Notes under the pieces: model-generated
What the model was told of the DNA's origin: nothing
The model's database searches: none
The model's input: only the letters and a program-made list of their open reading frames with translations
Origin: Nannochloropsis oceanica
Lineage: Eukaryota; Sar; Eustigmatophyceae; Eustigmatales; Monodopsidaceae
NCBI GenBank assembly: GCA_004519485.1
Contig: CP038110.1
Location: 496,001 to 560,000, forward strand
Direction of reading: 5' to 3'
Length of the DNA stretch: 64,000 nt
Translations under genes and position numbers: made by a program
Shown here: in pieces, positions 54,087 to 64,000 of the stretch
Layout of the letters: every line of letters begins with the position of its first letter
How positions within the stretch are numbered: the first letter of the stretch is position 1

Positions 54087-56563
54087 TTGATCGACGTCTG
54101 CTTTTCCTCCTCCTTCCTCCTGCTCCGCATCATCATCATCACCCTTCCCCCCCCTCCCCCTTCCCTCATTACCGCCTCCCTCGCCCTTCCCCCCTCCCTC
54201 AGATCCTGCAGTAGCTCCCAGACATGCTCCGCTATCTCCGCCGCTTGGACATTGGCTTCCCCCCCTTCCTCGTCCTCAGCCGGACACAGCCCATCGAGGT
54301 CGTCCAAAATCAATAGAGAAGGTGCCTTGTGCTGAGCGCTCTCCAGGGCGTGAGTCAATGTCTGAAGGACCACATTCATCCTGAGCCCACGAAGCGAGGA
54401 GCAGTTCACCCATGTTGTCGCAACCGCCGAGGAGGAGGAGGAGAGACGTGCTGCCAAGGCATGGCCCAGAGAAGTCTTTCCACTGCTCCCTTGCCCATAT
54501 ATAAGCAATCCTCCTGGTAGGGATATGCCAGTGCACAGCCGCAGCGCTGCAGCCTCTCCATCCAAAATAGGCGCGAGATGATTCAAGCAGGCTTGCAGCT
54601 GTGCTTCCCTCCCTCCCAAAAACCCCTCCTTCCCACCACCACCACTCCTTCGCTTTCTCCTCCTCCTCCCTTCTCCTCCTCCTCCTCCCCCGACTATGTC
54701 CACTTCCTCCTCGTACTCTTCGGCCGTCCAAGCCCGTGGTATTACCTTGCCCAGTCGCATCCCGTTAGGGGCCGCCGTCAAAGCCACATACAGAGGGGAA
54801 GGTGGAGAGGGCACTGCAGAACGAATCGACAATTGAAACGCTTGAAACCGTCTCCTTCCCTTCTGCTGCTCCTGCTTTGGCGATGGGAGGGAGGGAGGGA
54901 GGGGGAGGAGTAACACCGCACCATCAGCGAGGAAAATGTTTCCTCTAATGCCCCCAGCGCGGGCGCTTTCAATCTTAACCCATTCCTGAAGGGCAACCCA
55001 CATTGTCTTCCCTTCAGGACCGGCAGCCACAAGTAAACGCTCTTGGTGATGTTGTTGCTCCTGCTGTTGTTGTTGTTGCTGTTGCTGTTGCTGTTGTTGT
55101 TGTTGCTGCTGCATGTTTCTGCAATAGTAGTTATTGCTGAAGATGCTATTGGGCAGCCCTCCCTGAAGGAAAGCCAACTCCTCCTCCTCCTCCTCCTCCT
55201 CCTCCTCCTCCTCCTCTTCCTCTTCGGCTTCTTCTTCTTCAAAATTTTCGCCATTCTCTTCCTCTTCCTCCCGGCCCTCTTTCATCAAATCCCACGAAGA
55301 AGACGGGAGACGCGCTCGTGGAGGTGTCATCTCGGAGGAAAGAGCAGGAGGAAGCATCATCCATTGCAACGGGTGCAGCGTCATAACAGCAGTCTGGAGG
55401 GGACACTGAAGAGGAGAGAGACGCCGCAGTCGGAGGAGGGAGAAGGGTTGGACCTGTAGCTGCAAACGTAGGGCTTTGCTCAGCATTATGTGCCCGGGGA
55501 GAACTGCTGAGGAGAGGTGGAGGACGCCGACGGCGGTAAAATTGGAAGAGGAGGGTGAGGAGGAGGTGAACGGGAGCAAGGAAGAAAGAGATGGAGGAGA
55601 GGAGGAGGTGGGATGGCGTTGGTGTTGGTGTTGGCTGGGATGGGAAATCTGGGGTGAGGAGGGGAGGAGGCAGTCGCGCCAGACGGCGACGAGCTTGCTG
55701 GCTCCATCCTTCAGTTTTCCTCCTCCCCCTCCTCCTCCTTCTCTTTCTTGATTCTCGTGGCCATTATTGCAGCCGTCTTTATATCCTCCAATGCTCCCTT
55801 TTTCCTCTCCACTTAAAGGAAAGCCCAAGGCAGCACGAAACGTAGCGGGGTGAATAAATACTCCCGTCTGGGCCAAGGACGGTCGATCCCTTTTCCGAGC
55901 CGGCAATGGCTGTAAGCGCAAAGGAGGACTAGCGGGATAGGTGGTAGTTAAGGCATTATTACTGTCGCTTGAGGAAGGAAGAGGCTTGGGCCGTAAACTC
56001 GGGGCTACTGCCACTTCTGTTCGGGCACTCAGGCGCTGCGGTGCTCGAGATGATAAGTTTATAACACGCAATCGAATGAGCTTGTGGGCATGAATCCATA
56101 TGGGCAGCGTTTGTCCCGCAAACACCACGGCGACTTGCCGCAAGATCTCTCCTTCGAGGTATCCGGCGTGAAGCTCCACCAGGTCCCAGTCATCGGGCGT
56201 GCAGGGCTCCAGCTCTAACCGACCTGGAAACTCCACCACCTCCGCCCGCTGCACCCGCACGTGGACCTGTCGGTTCGCAGCTGACGTAAGTCCGAGCCCA
56301 AGGCAATGCGCGAAGGCCTCATCCATCTCCAGCACGTCGTTTCCACCGACATTGCTGCTCCTGCCACTGCCACCGCTCGTGCTGGTGATGGCTCCATTCC
56401 AACAAGCGTACGCCCGGCACTCTCCACCTTGTGGCGCCTCCCACCGCAGGTCCAGCACCACGGTGCCAGAGGCAGCGGCAGCATCTTCGCGGAGCTTGTG
56501 GGTGAAGGCCAAGGGCAGGGCCACGAAGCAATGTCGCAGACCAGGCTTGATCTGTAGGCGCAT
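52562..56563 (-). CDS. PEX1: Peroxisome biogenesis AAA ATPase PEX1
   Basis: Single exon, 1333 aa, ATG at 56563. PEX1 and PEX6 form the hexamer that pulls the import receptor PEX5 out of the peroxisomal membrane with ATP. The N-terminus (MRLQIKPGLRHCFVALPLAF ... VHVRVQRAEVVEF, CTPDDWDLVELHAGYLE) matches the PEX1 double-psi barrel domain. D1 has a Walker A LLIYGQGSSGKTS (about 690) and LLILDDLDGLCP as Walker B with the usual Glu replaced by Asp, so D1 may be the less active ring, as in PEX1 generally. D2 is strongly PEX1-like: GLLFYGPPGCGKTLLAGAVA (about 1065), NFISVKGSEVLDKYIGASEQ, VLFFDEFEALAPRRGSDNTG, RPGRLDRQI. Inserts of poly-Glu, poly-Gln and Ser between N-domain and D1 make it a little longer than human PEX1 (1283 aa). 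Head-to-head with PSMD9, 286 bp apart. Confidence 0.95.
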
Positions 56564-56849
56564 GAAAAGTTGGAATTGAGCGAGGCTTCCGTGGGGAGCT
56601 AGGCAGTAGAAAATGGCAAAGGATAGGACCAGGCACTCTTCCCTGCAATGCTTTCACCCTCTCTTGACGTCCTTTTTATCCCTGTGAGGGTGTACGTGGG
56701 GGGGTTGTGGGTTAAGTACTGAGGGGTTGCCGAGTAGCGGCGATCTCGGCGACTCTCACAAGGGCACACACCATTTTGCCATCTCAAGTTACACATACAA
56801 GACCGTCACTAACTCCATATACATTCATTCACAGGCCGAAGGAGTAGTT
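56564..56849. promoter_or_regulatory. Divergent promoter (PEX1 / PSMD9)
   Basis: 286 bp between start codons, the shortest of the head-to-head pairs. It contains a GTACGTGGGGGGG stretch near 56691. No TATA box is apparent on either side. Confidence 0.4.
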
Positions 56850-57743
56850 ATGCCTAATGATTTGGGCGCGGAGCTGGACGATGTGAGTTGGATGTAGTGA
56901 TGAGGGTAGGGAGGTATGGGGGAAGGAGAGGGCGGGGCATGTTCTGCCGCTCTCAATTCGCCTTTTTACACTGCAACGCACCACACACAGCTCATCAAGG
57001 AACGCGACATCTTGGAGGCCGAGGCGGCGGCCATCACGGACTTCTTGACCTCGCCCGGTCCCGGTGATGGGGCTCCCCCGGGCTTGCGTGGCGATTCCTT
57101 GGTCGACGACGAAGGCTTCCCACGGGCCGACATAGATGTTTGGGATGTGCGGGTGAAACGCAATCGCCTCGCCTGCATCGAGACGGACCACGCCGAACTT
57201 ATGAAGCGGATTGAGGAGCTCGTGCAGCAGCTCCATCAAGAAGCCAAGGCCAAGGCAGCGCTCCGTGAAACCAGCAGCAGCAACAATGTGGCTCCAGCCC
57301 GGTCGGAAGGGCAACAACCCCACCTCCCCAAGACCACCGGCAACACTACCTCCTCCGGTGCACTCACACACGACCCCACAGCTTTAGAAGGATGGGAAAG
57401 AGTGGAGAAGAAAGAAGGAACTTCAAAGCAACCATTCGCCCTGATTGACCAGGTCTTTCGTGCCTCGCCTGCGGAAGAGTCAGGGATGAAAGCAGGAGAC
57501 ATGCTGGTGAGTTTCGGGGGCGTTGACGCGGAGAACCACGGCCACTTTACAGCCATCGTAAACCTGGTTCAAAACAGTGTGGGGCAGCCTGTCCGAGTGG
57601 TGGTATTGCGGAAGGAAGAGGAGGAGGAGGGAACGCTGTCGTCGTCCTCCTCTTCGTCCCGACTAGTGACTCTGTCCTTGATTCCACACACATGGAGCGG
57701 CCGAGGCTTGCTTGGGTGTCATTTGACCGCCTTGTCATCTTAA
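56850..57743 (+). CDS. PSMD9: 26S proteasome assembly chaperone PSMD9 / Nas2 / p27
   Basis: Exons 56850-56882 (MPNDLGAELDD) and 56991-57743; donor GTGAGT, acceptor CACACAG, phase 0; 261 aa. PSMD9 binds the Rpt5 ATPase during assembly of the proteasome base and is absent from the finished proteasome. The N-terminal helical hairpin is clear: LIKERDILEAEAAAITDFL, then the family signature DSLVDDEGFPRADIDVWDVR, RNRLACIETDHAELMKRIEELV. The C-terminal PDZ-like domain (about 170-250) has PFALIDQVFRASPAEESGMKAGD, MLVSFGGVD, VRVVVLRK and a closing LSLIPHTWSGRGLLGCHL, the usual P-x-x-W-x-G-x-G-L-L-G-C-x end. The linker is Gly/Ser/Thr-rich and slightly longer than in animals. The intron is only 108 bp. 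Confidence 0.94.
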
Positions 57744-59376
57744 GTGGGAAAATATCGGGAGTGAGAGTGGAAGAGACGCAGCTGTGGGTGGAGAGGAAAG
57801 GATAAAAGACAAGAAAACAATGCTTTCTGTACACCCTCGGATTATTATTTCGTTATTTCAATATATCTGCTCTGTAGAAGTATAACAAAACATAACCGCC
57901 CCATGTCGTCGTCAAGGTGAAAAGTCAAACCAGCAATGAGGGTCCGTCTTGGTACTCTGTGATGAAGGGACAGCAAGCAAAGGGTCGTCGATCCAACCTA
58001 AGCCATCCCCACCCAAGCACGCATTTCAACACATTAGCTGGCTTTCGAGTGGGGCTGCTCTCATGTCGGTGCGATGCGGGATTGTAGCAAACGTCGCAAG
58101 CCTGCTCCGCTTGCGGAGAAGAGTGATTATGAAAGGATGAACAATACTGCGCCATTTGGACACCTATGTGGCGTTAAGGCGTAGAGCAGTACTGACTTCT
58201 ATCAATTTTAGTAGGCATTGACAGGATTTAGCATCCGCGAATCAAAGTGGGGAAGCGAGAGCTTGGCCTTTAACTTCGCCAGCACGGCCGCTATGGCTTA
58301 CTCGTCGGCAGCCACCGTGATCTATCTGCCCCTTGCGTTTGGTAACGCTTGCCCTGTCCTTTTGTCCCTACCCTGTTACAATTAAGTGTACCTGTCGCAC
58401 TTCTTGTCACGCCTGCATCATCACATCTGTCAGTGCACTCCTGTAGCTCAGCGGCTGCTAGAGCTTGGTGTGAGCCAAATTTGAGTAAAACATCAATTCT
58501 GTAAAGATATGAGGCATTTTTTCTTCTTTTCTTTTTCTTTTTCTGTATCTTCATTCATATGTCAACTTTCCGCTTTGTGTGTGCGGCGCCACGATGTGTA
58601 TGTCTTCTTTTTCCCTGCACACCAGATCTTATCCCGACCTCTTCTCTCCTCGTCCCCCGTCGCACCATGACACCAAACTTTTTTTTTATGTCGTACAAAA
58701 AAATCAATTTGGTTTAACGGCAGCTTGCAGCCGCTCAGGCTGATGTACGTGGGCTCCCTTTGCCGTAAGCGTCACTGTCGTCGATTTCATCGTCCAGTCC
58801 GCAGAATTCAGAGCAGAATCGATCCAAGCTACCGATTCGTTAGGTTTTATTGTGTCTGAAGGGGCCCCTGAAGGTCCTGAATCGGAGGCAAGTGTAAATC
58901 TCAACGGTTAACTGGGCGGTTGGTCCGTAAGTTTCCCCCAAAAAATGAATATTGAAAAAAAACATTTTTTTTCTCTTCCTTGATTGCCTGTTTGCTTGCT
59001 CGTACTTTGCACACGATGATAACCCCACGAGCACTTCAAATACCCGCATTTTTAACTTATCTAATTATTTTAGCATGGGCTGCAATGCAACAATTGTTGT
59101 GAGTGTCCTGTCGCCCCCGGTCTTTCACTGCGCGGCCAGTTAGTTGCAAGCAGCCTACCGTAGGAAATACGTTAAAACGCCTTCATAGTGACCAGTCGTA
59201 ATCTAGGCAGGCATTTTAACAAAACAGAACACAATCTTCCTCCTTTCATGCCGGTTGCAACAAACCTACCCTGCCATGCACACGGTCACAACCAATCCAA
59301 TCCCTTAGCTGACCTGCACATGTGTATAGCACACTACACAAACAATAGTTCTTGTTCCATTCAGAAGCTCTTAACC
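57744..59376. other. Intergenic region, nothing firm
   Basis: No protein gene recognised. At 58441-58470 a sequence resembles a tRNA D-arm but no T-arm follows. It contains the promoter of the secreted-protein gene. Confidence 0.4.
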
Positions 59377-60324
59377 ATGCTCTTCTCTCGCACGACGGCG
59401 CTGGTCGCCATGGGCCTTTTGGTGGCGGGCACTTCCAGCGCCTCCGCGACCGTGGATCGTCAGGTCAGAAGCGCCATCAACCCCCGAAGGGTGAAGAGTT
59501 TCAAGTTCTGCTCCCGTCCTGTTCTTGACTCGATGTCATTCCAGCCGCTAACGCGTCTTGACGGGGATTCTTCCCTCGACAATATCACTATCCCCTACCT
59601 TTTCTTTCCGTATAATGGGGTCCCAGATAATTTGAATGACTTATACTTGTACGGAGCTCTTGGTAACATTGTAAGTAGTGGTGAGGGAATGAGTTAATGA
59701 AATGTGATTGTGTGAAAGCGAAGTAAGCCGTCCTAACCCCTCTTCCTCCATGCGATTTCCCTTCTCCTACCCCTACGACAGATGGCGGCGGATTTCGGGT
59801 TTAAAAGTAATATGAATGACTGCGATTCAGCTTCAAACGGTGACTTCAACAGTACCAGCTTGGGTACGATGGTCGGCACGTGTAAATCAATTTTCAGTCC
59901 CTTCAACGCTACGGAACTCTTTATGTCGCTGGAAAATGGACGTCGCCGCCTGATGGAAGCGAATGATGTTGATCAAGTGCGTCGCAATCTCCAAGAGGAA
60001 TTTTTTGCGTATTTTGAAACGGAGTTGTACTGCACGTGGAAAGCTATCTTCAACGAACCCGAGAGAAAGGCGGGCGAGAAGACAGTCCTTACCGGGACTT
60101 CCATCCGTACGGCTGTAGAGACGGGAGAGGATTTCGTGGACGGGCGAAGCGGCTTCCTCTCGGGCAATAAGCCCCTCGTGGTCTCGTCCGTCGTGAAGAA
60201 CCTGGAGCTCTTTCGTAGGGATCGCATGCTTGATGAAGACCCTTTTGTTACGGCGTATACGGAGTACACGGTAGAGTACTACAGGGCCAAGGGCTGGAAC
60301 CCGTTCTACCTCTCCTCGAAGTAA
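59377..60324 (+). CDS. Secreted glycoprotein-like protein of unknown function
   Basis: Exons 59377-59670 and 59782-60324; donor GTAAGT, acceptor ACGACAG, phase 0; 278 aa. The ATG at 59377 opens a signal peptide (TTALVAMGLLVAGTSSASAT) with a good AxA-type cleavage site and no Phe after it, so secretion rather than plastid import is predicted. Sequons NIT, NST and NAT are present. A few Cys (FKFCSRP, NDCDSA, GTCKSI, LYCTW) may pair. There is no hydrophobic segment after the signal peptide. I do not recognise a family; composition is ordinary and not repeat-derived, so it is a real gene. An RRRLME segment near the middle could be a processing site, which is inference. Confidence 0.72.
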
Positions 60325-61031
60325 GAGCACGCGCGGGATACATGGGGGAATATATGGGGGACGCTTTTCCCCGAAGGTGAGGGAAACGAGGTGATCTATG
60401 TAGTGATTTTATTTGTGGCTATTTTTGACGCACAGTGGCGCTATTATTGCTTCCCGATCGTGTGTCCACTTGAGTGTGTCGTGGTGTGCTGTGTGTATGT
60501 TTGGGGGTAATGCCAGACTGAGAGAAGGGGGAGGAGGGGAAGGGTTCTTATCCATTTCGCACGAACAAAGACTTTTTGTCCTTGACAATCGAAAGTATGA
60601 TAATTGGGTAAAGTGAAAGAAGCCTGGTGTCTTCAAAGTGTCAGCCGTCCCAGCGGGGGCATCCACTAGAGCAGCAGTTGCAGCATGTGTTTCCTTTCAG
60701 GAGCTCACTATATTCTTGATGCCTTTCTTTTCCTCGTATACAAAACTATGCCAAATTTTTCGGAAGGTTCTCCATTCCTCACTCCTGATTCATCCTTTTC
60801 TTTATATCATATTTCCTCTGTGCCCTCACTCTTCCCCGTCACGCCTTGTATGCACGACATCCTCTCTTCCCTCTCCTCCTCACTTTTCTCTCCTTTCACC
60901 TCCTCCCCCGCCGCTTCCGCACTGGCTTATTTTCCTATAGTACTTCGTCAAGGTCTCGGGCATCCAAGCAAATTTCCACATTCCATCTCATTCTCTCATT
61001 TATTTTTACCTGCCCCCCTCCCCTCCCCCAT
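60325..61031. other. Convergent intergenic region
   Basis: 3' flanks of the secreted-protein gene (+) and the cytochrome b561 gene (-). No gene seen. Confidence 0.45.
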
Positions 61032-62241
61032 CTACCTGAATGGGTTGATCCTCGCGAAGATCGCCTGTCCCCTCACCGCATGCGCCCCCGCCGCACCCAC
61101 ATGCAAAGGGATCAGGTATTTCCCATACGTCCCCATGGTCTTATGAATACTGAATGCCTGCTTGGCAACCTCGCCATTGGCAGTTGCAGCACCGTCAAGG
61201 GTGGTCCAGAAGAAAGGAAGGCCCTTTCCGCCATAATACCTATGGTGAAGAGGGGAAAATGAAGTGGGAGGGAAGGGGGAATGGTGAATTGCGCTGTACA
61301 CCTTGTGAATGCCGACGGCCTCCTCGGCCCAAATATGTCCAATATACGTTCGAATGCTCTCCCCATCACTGCCATGGTACATATAATGTATATTCGAATG
61401 CTCTGGTGTATGTAATGTATGTTCGAATGGTCTTCCCATGGAGGCTGTAAAACTTCTCATTCGAATGTCCACGCTCAGCGATGTCCAATATATATTCGAA
61501 TCACTCGTCCCATGGCAATACCCGACGCGGGCATCCCAGCTATAAACCCATTCATACTTCAATACAACCTTTCCACCACAAAATTGTCGCTAAGCAACCA
61601 ATCCAAAGTCTTGCTTACAAAGACACTGCCATTATTTCCTTCCACTTACCCCATGGCAATCCCGGACACGGGCATCCCCACCATGAACCCGTACAAACCC
61701 AGATGAGATATCTTGCTCGCAATTTGCTCGAAGCCATTCCACTCCTTCATGGGTGCGGGGATCTTGGAGGACAAACGGAAAATGAAACGAGGGGCAATCA
61801 AAATACCCGCGAGGAGTCCGAGACTCTTGTGGCGGAACATCCACACCCCCTTCTCCTTGCCCTTCACTTGTTGAGCTTGCAAGACCTGAGTTGTGGTATG
61901 ATTGGTATCTTTATACATAAGGTGGTTCAGCGAGCGGCTGGGTGAAAGGGAGGGATGACTAGCTTTGCGCTTGAGGTAACTAGGGGGTATAAGGCAGGGA
62001 GGTTGAAACAAGCAATGGAGAATAGAGGTTGACATAGACATACCGCGCCAACGCTCCCCATCATGCTAAGCCCCACCAACCAATGGAACAAGGAGAGGGC
62101 CTTGCTGTAGGTTTCGGGGCCGGCTAGCGCTGTAGCAGCCTCCACAGGTTCCGCATGCGGGGCAGTGGAAAGATTGCGGCGGGGGACTAGCTTGTTGAGA
62201 TGGACAGTGCGATGAGCAAGGGCCAGGCGACGCAGCATCAT
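61032..62241 (-). CDS. Cytochrome b561 (bacterial-type), probably mitochondrial
   Basis: Exons 62241-62044, 61885-61650 and 61239-61032; phases 0 and 2 agree, giving 213 aa. It matches the bacterial/nickel-hydrogenase-type di-heme cytochrome b fold (CybB), not the eukaryotic ascorbate-reducing b561. Heme-ligand regions: TYSKALSLFHWLVGLSMMG (His in helix 1), VWMFRHKSLGLLAGILIAPRF (HKxLG, helix 2), HLGLYGFMVGMPVSGIAMG (helix 3) and KYLIPLHVGAAGAHAVRG (HVxxAxxH, helix 4). The CybB quinol oxidation role suggests electron transfer from a quinone. The N-terminus MMLRRLALAHRTVHLNKLVPRRNLS is basic and amphipathic, a mitochondrial presequence. Intron 2 (61240-61649) contains a degenerate copy of the end of exon 2. 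Confidence 0.82.
61360..61562 (-). repeat. Degenerate exon-derived repeats inside cytochrome b561 intron 2
   Basis: On the minus strand near 61510-61560 a 42-bp stretch is about 80 percent identical to the last bases of exon 2; in one frame it reads NGFIAGMPASGIAMG against YGFMVGMPVSGIAMG. Downstream, CCATGG followed by ATTCGAA and ATA-rich sequence recurs about three times at intervals of 60-80 bp, down to about 61360. Confidence 0.6.
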
Positions 62242-62836
62242 GGCTAAAGAACGATGGCTTGTAGGACTGTGACTGTGTGGGAGGGTTACGTCAAAGTCAA
62301 TTCGCCGTCGCAATGAAGCAAGAAGTGGGCAAGCAGCAGCTGCACGAAGAACACTTGAGTTGAGCCAAAGCCTTTGCAATTTACTGCCACAAAACACTTA
62401 GAGTTGAGCCCAGTAAGGACAGTGCAAGACAAGTATGCTAAACTGGTCTCCGGGCATGCAATTACAGGCAGAAATAATGTCCAGTCTCGACCGAAAAGAA
62501 GTGGCAGGAGGGGAGGGAGGTCGTATGCTTTTTTGAAAGCCACTATTCGTCATTAAAGAAAAGGCTCACCAGCATAAAAACACGCTGCATCGAGTTTTTT
62601 GTCGTCCTCAGGTCTTTATCAGTTGTTTTCGTGTTCTATAACTCACTATTCAAGCAGCGAGGACCGGACAGAAAGGGAGGTCGACAGGTAGGGGTAAACC
62701 TAGTCCGCCCTCTAGCACTTCGGTCTTTTATTCCGACAGCTTCTCACGCGCATTCAGGGACCCCAAAAATATCCACAGCTCCCTCATAATGCAACGATCA
62801 TCCTTCAACTCAATTCCGCGACAAATATCCTTCAAC
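62242..62836. other. Tandem intergenic region, nothing recognised
   Basis: Upstream of the b561 gene and downstream of ARD (both on the minus strand). No gene seen. Confidence 0.4.
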
Positions 62837-64000
62837 TTAAGCCGCCATTTGCAGGAAACCTTGAGCGTACTTGGTACGGCTAGGGTGATTCTCCTGCGGC
62901 CTGTGCATTAATTACCATGTGGAAGTTATCGAGTCGCGAGGTGATATGAAAAACCGAAAACTACGCTCCGCAAAGCGATAAAATAGTCTCAATATCTCCC
63001 AAAGACAATTGTGAACGTGTATACGCACACGCATTCGTACCTGTTGTAGGGCGTCCAAACCGGCGTGCCCTTAAACAGACGAAGGGCCTTGATATAATTC
63101 TTCGTGTCGAGGGTGAACCGGTGGTAAATGCCTTCCGGCAGAACGATCAAGTCGTTCTTCTCCACCTTGACTCGAATCCAACGGTCTTGCCCGTCCCGCA
63201 CGTCAAAATACCCAGATCCGTCCAAGCAGTAGCGGATCTCCTTTGAAAGGGTTGTGAGTAGAGGGGATGGGTATTAGTGGGTGAGTTGAAAGGTGAAAAG
63301 AAAAAGAAAGTCGACTCGACTTATTATCAATAAATGCATGTCGTCTAAGAAATGTATCCCACCATTAATTTTCTATCTTCTCGCGTAATTGTGCTTAGTT
63401 TTCGTCATTTTCCTGCCCGCATTTCGTCGTCGCACCATTAACTTGTCCGCCCTCGATTCCCCTCCCCTGAGGCCTCCTGTGCTCGACGTACCTCGTCCGA
63501 ATGAATATGCTCTTCGAAGAAGCTCTTGATCTTTTCGTCGTAATTTGGCATCGTTTCCCTTGAGACCGTGCATGTATCCTCATAATCATAGCCCCGTTCT
63601 ACCCGCATTGCCTGCATTCGAATTGGTATACCGGAGAAGATGTATGTGAGAACAGACAGGAGCATAAACGTGCATCGTCTCACCGTCATCAATTCCTCAC
63701 AGGGCACGATCCGGGCCCAAGGGAACTTATGCACGCTCAACATCATATTTAAATCCCTATACATCATTTTCAATTGTGGCAATAACTGGAGCGCGCAGAC
63801 TCAACCAAACCCTACAGATTCCTCCCTTCCCTCTCCCTTCCCTCCCTTTCCCTCCACGCACCGCAAACTTAGGGTTTTCCTTGTACGTATCGGCGTCAAA
63901 CGTCCAATACAATACGCCCAGCTTCTGGAGCACCTCCAATGATGCGGGCTTATTCGGATTCAGCCGGTGCTCCTCCCGCTGGTCCACTGTGGGGTCGTCG
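62837..64000 (-). CDS. ADI1: Acireductone dioxygenase (ARD), 5' partial
   Basis: Exons on the minus strand: 64000-63862 (cut by the window), 63611-63492, 63240-63041 and 62900-62837; all phases agree. ARD is the cupin enzyme of the methionine salvage cycle that oxidises acireductone: with Fe2+ to the methionine precursor ketoacid plus formate, with Ni2+ to an off-pathway product with CO. Landmarks: [58 protein letters not shown] with the metal ligands HxHxxx[24 protein letters not shown] with the fourth ligand His, and [14 protein letters not shown]. The last exon is tiny (64 nt) and ends QGFLQMAA. The visible part is 173 residues; only the N-terminus is missing. Domain length is normal for the family. 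Confidence 0.93.

Noticed and set aside
58441-58470. tRNA-like D-arm sequence (TAGCTCAG ... TAGAGC)
   Set aside because: No GGTTCGANTCC-type T-arm or pairing acceptor stem follows at the right distance, and the putative anticodon stem does not pair well.

Overview
This is nuclear DNA of a eukaryote. Its genes carry short spliceosomal introns (about 90-410 bp, GT-AG) and neighbouring genes are functionally unrelated. Coding sequence is GC-rich and introns and intergenes are full of CCCTCC/GGGAGG tracts. Three proteins (UPF0301, a MATE transporter, a Cys-rich protein) start with a signal peptide ending in an Ala-Phe junction, the hallmark of plastid import in algae with secondary red plastids. 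A two-pore channel, a DIX domain and Sfi1-like repeats also fit a heterokont alga. Base composition and the GGGA repeats suggest a eustigmatophyte (Nannochloropsis/Microchloropsis-like); that last step is inference.

Layout. 1-9 kb: an Sfi1-like centrin-binding repeat protein open to the left edge, an unrecognised Ser-rich protein, and an SGNH-fold protein lacking the nucleophile Ser. 9.5-14.2 kb: a DIX-domain protein head-to-head with a plastid UPF0301 (AlgH) protein, then a 643-bp palindromic insertion, then a four-helix tetraspanin-like protein. 14.7-17.5 kb: a two-pore cation channel. 18-26 kb: an unrecognised membrane protein, a six-exon cysteine dioxygenase and a plastid MATE transporter. 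26.5-33.1 kb: a Cys-rich plastid protein, a phosducin-family protein and a five-exon AMPK/SNF1 catalytic subunit. 36-41 kb: CCT-alpha and a small RNASEK-like V-ATPase-associated protein. 42-50 kb: a giant GCP6-like gamma-tubulin complex protein and a DUF1295 membrane reductase-like protein. 50-57.7 kb: a REEP/HVA22 hairpin protein fused to a C2 domain, the peroxisomal AAA ATPase PEX1, and the proteasome assembly chaperone PSMD9. 59-64 kb: a secreted protein of unknown function, a mitochondrial-type cytochrome b561, and acireductone dioxygenase cut by the right edge.

The genes do not form one pathway. Loose themes are microtubule organisation (Sfi1-like, GCP6-like, CCT), sulfur amino-acid catabolism by cupin dioxygenases (CDO, ARD), and signalling (AMPK, phosducin, TPC, DIX). 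At least five pairs are head-to-head with 286-500 bp between start codons, implying shared promoters. Exon boundaries were assigned by eye from splice consensus, reading phase and family alignment, and were not confirmed with transcripts. I found no CRISPR, rRNA, convincing tRNA or recognisable virus-like element.
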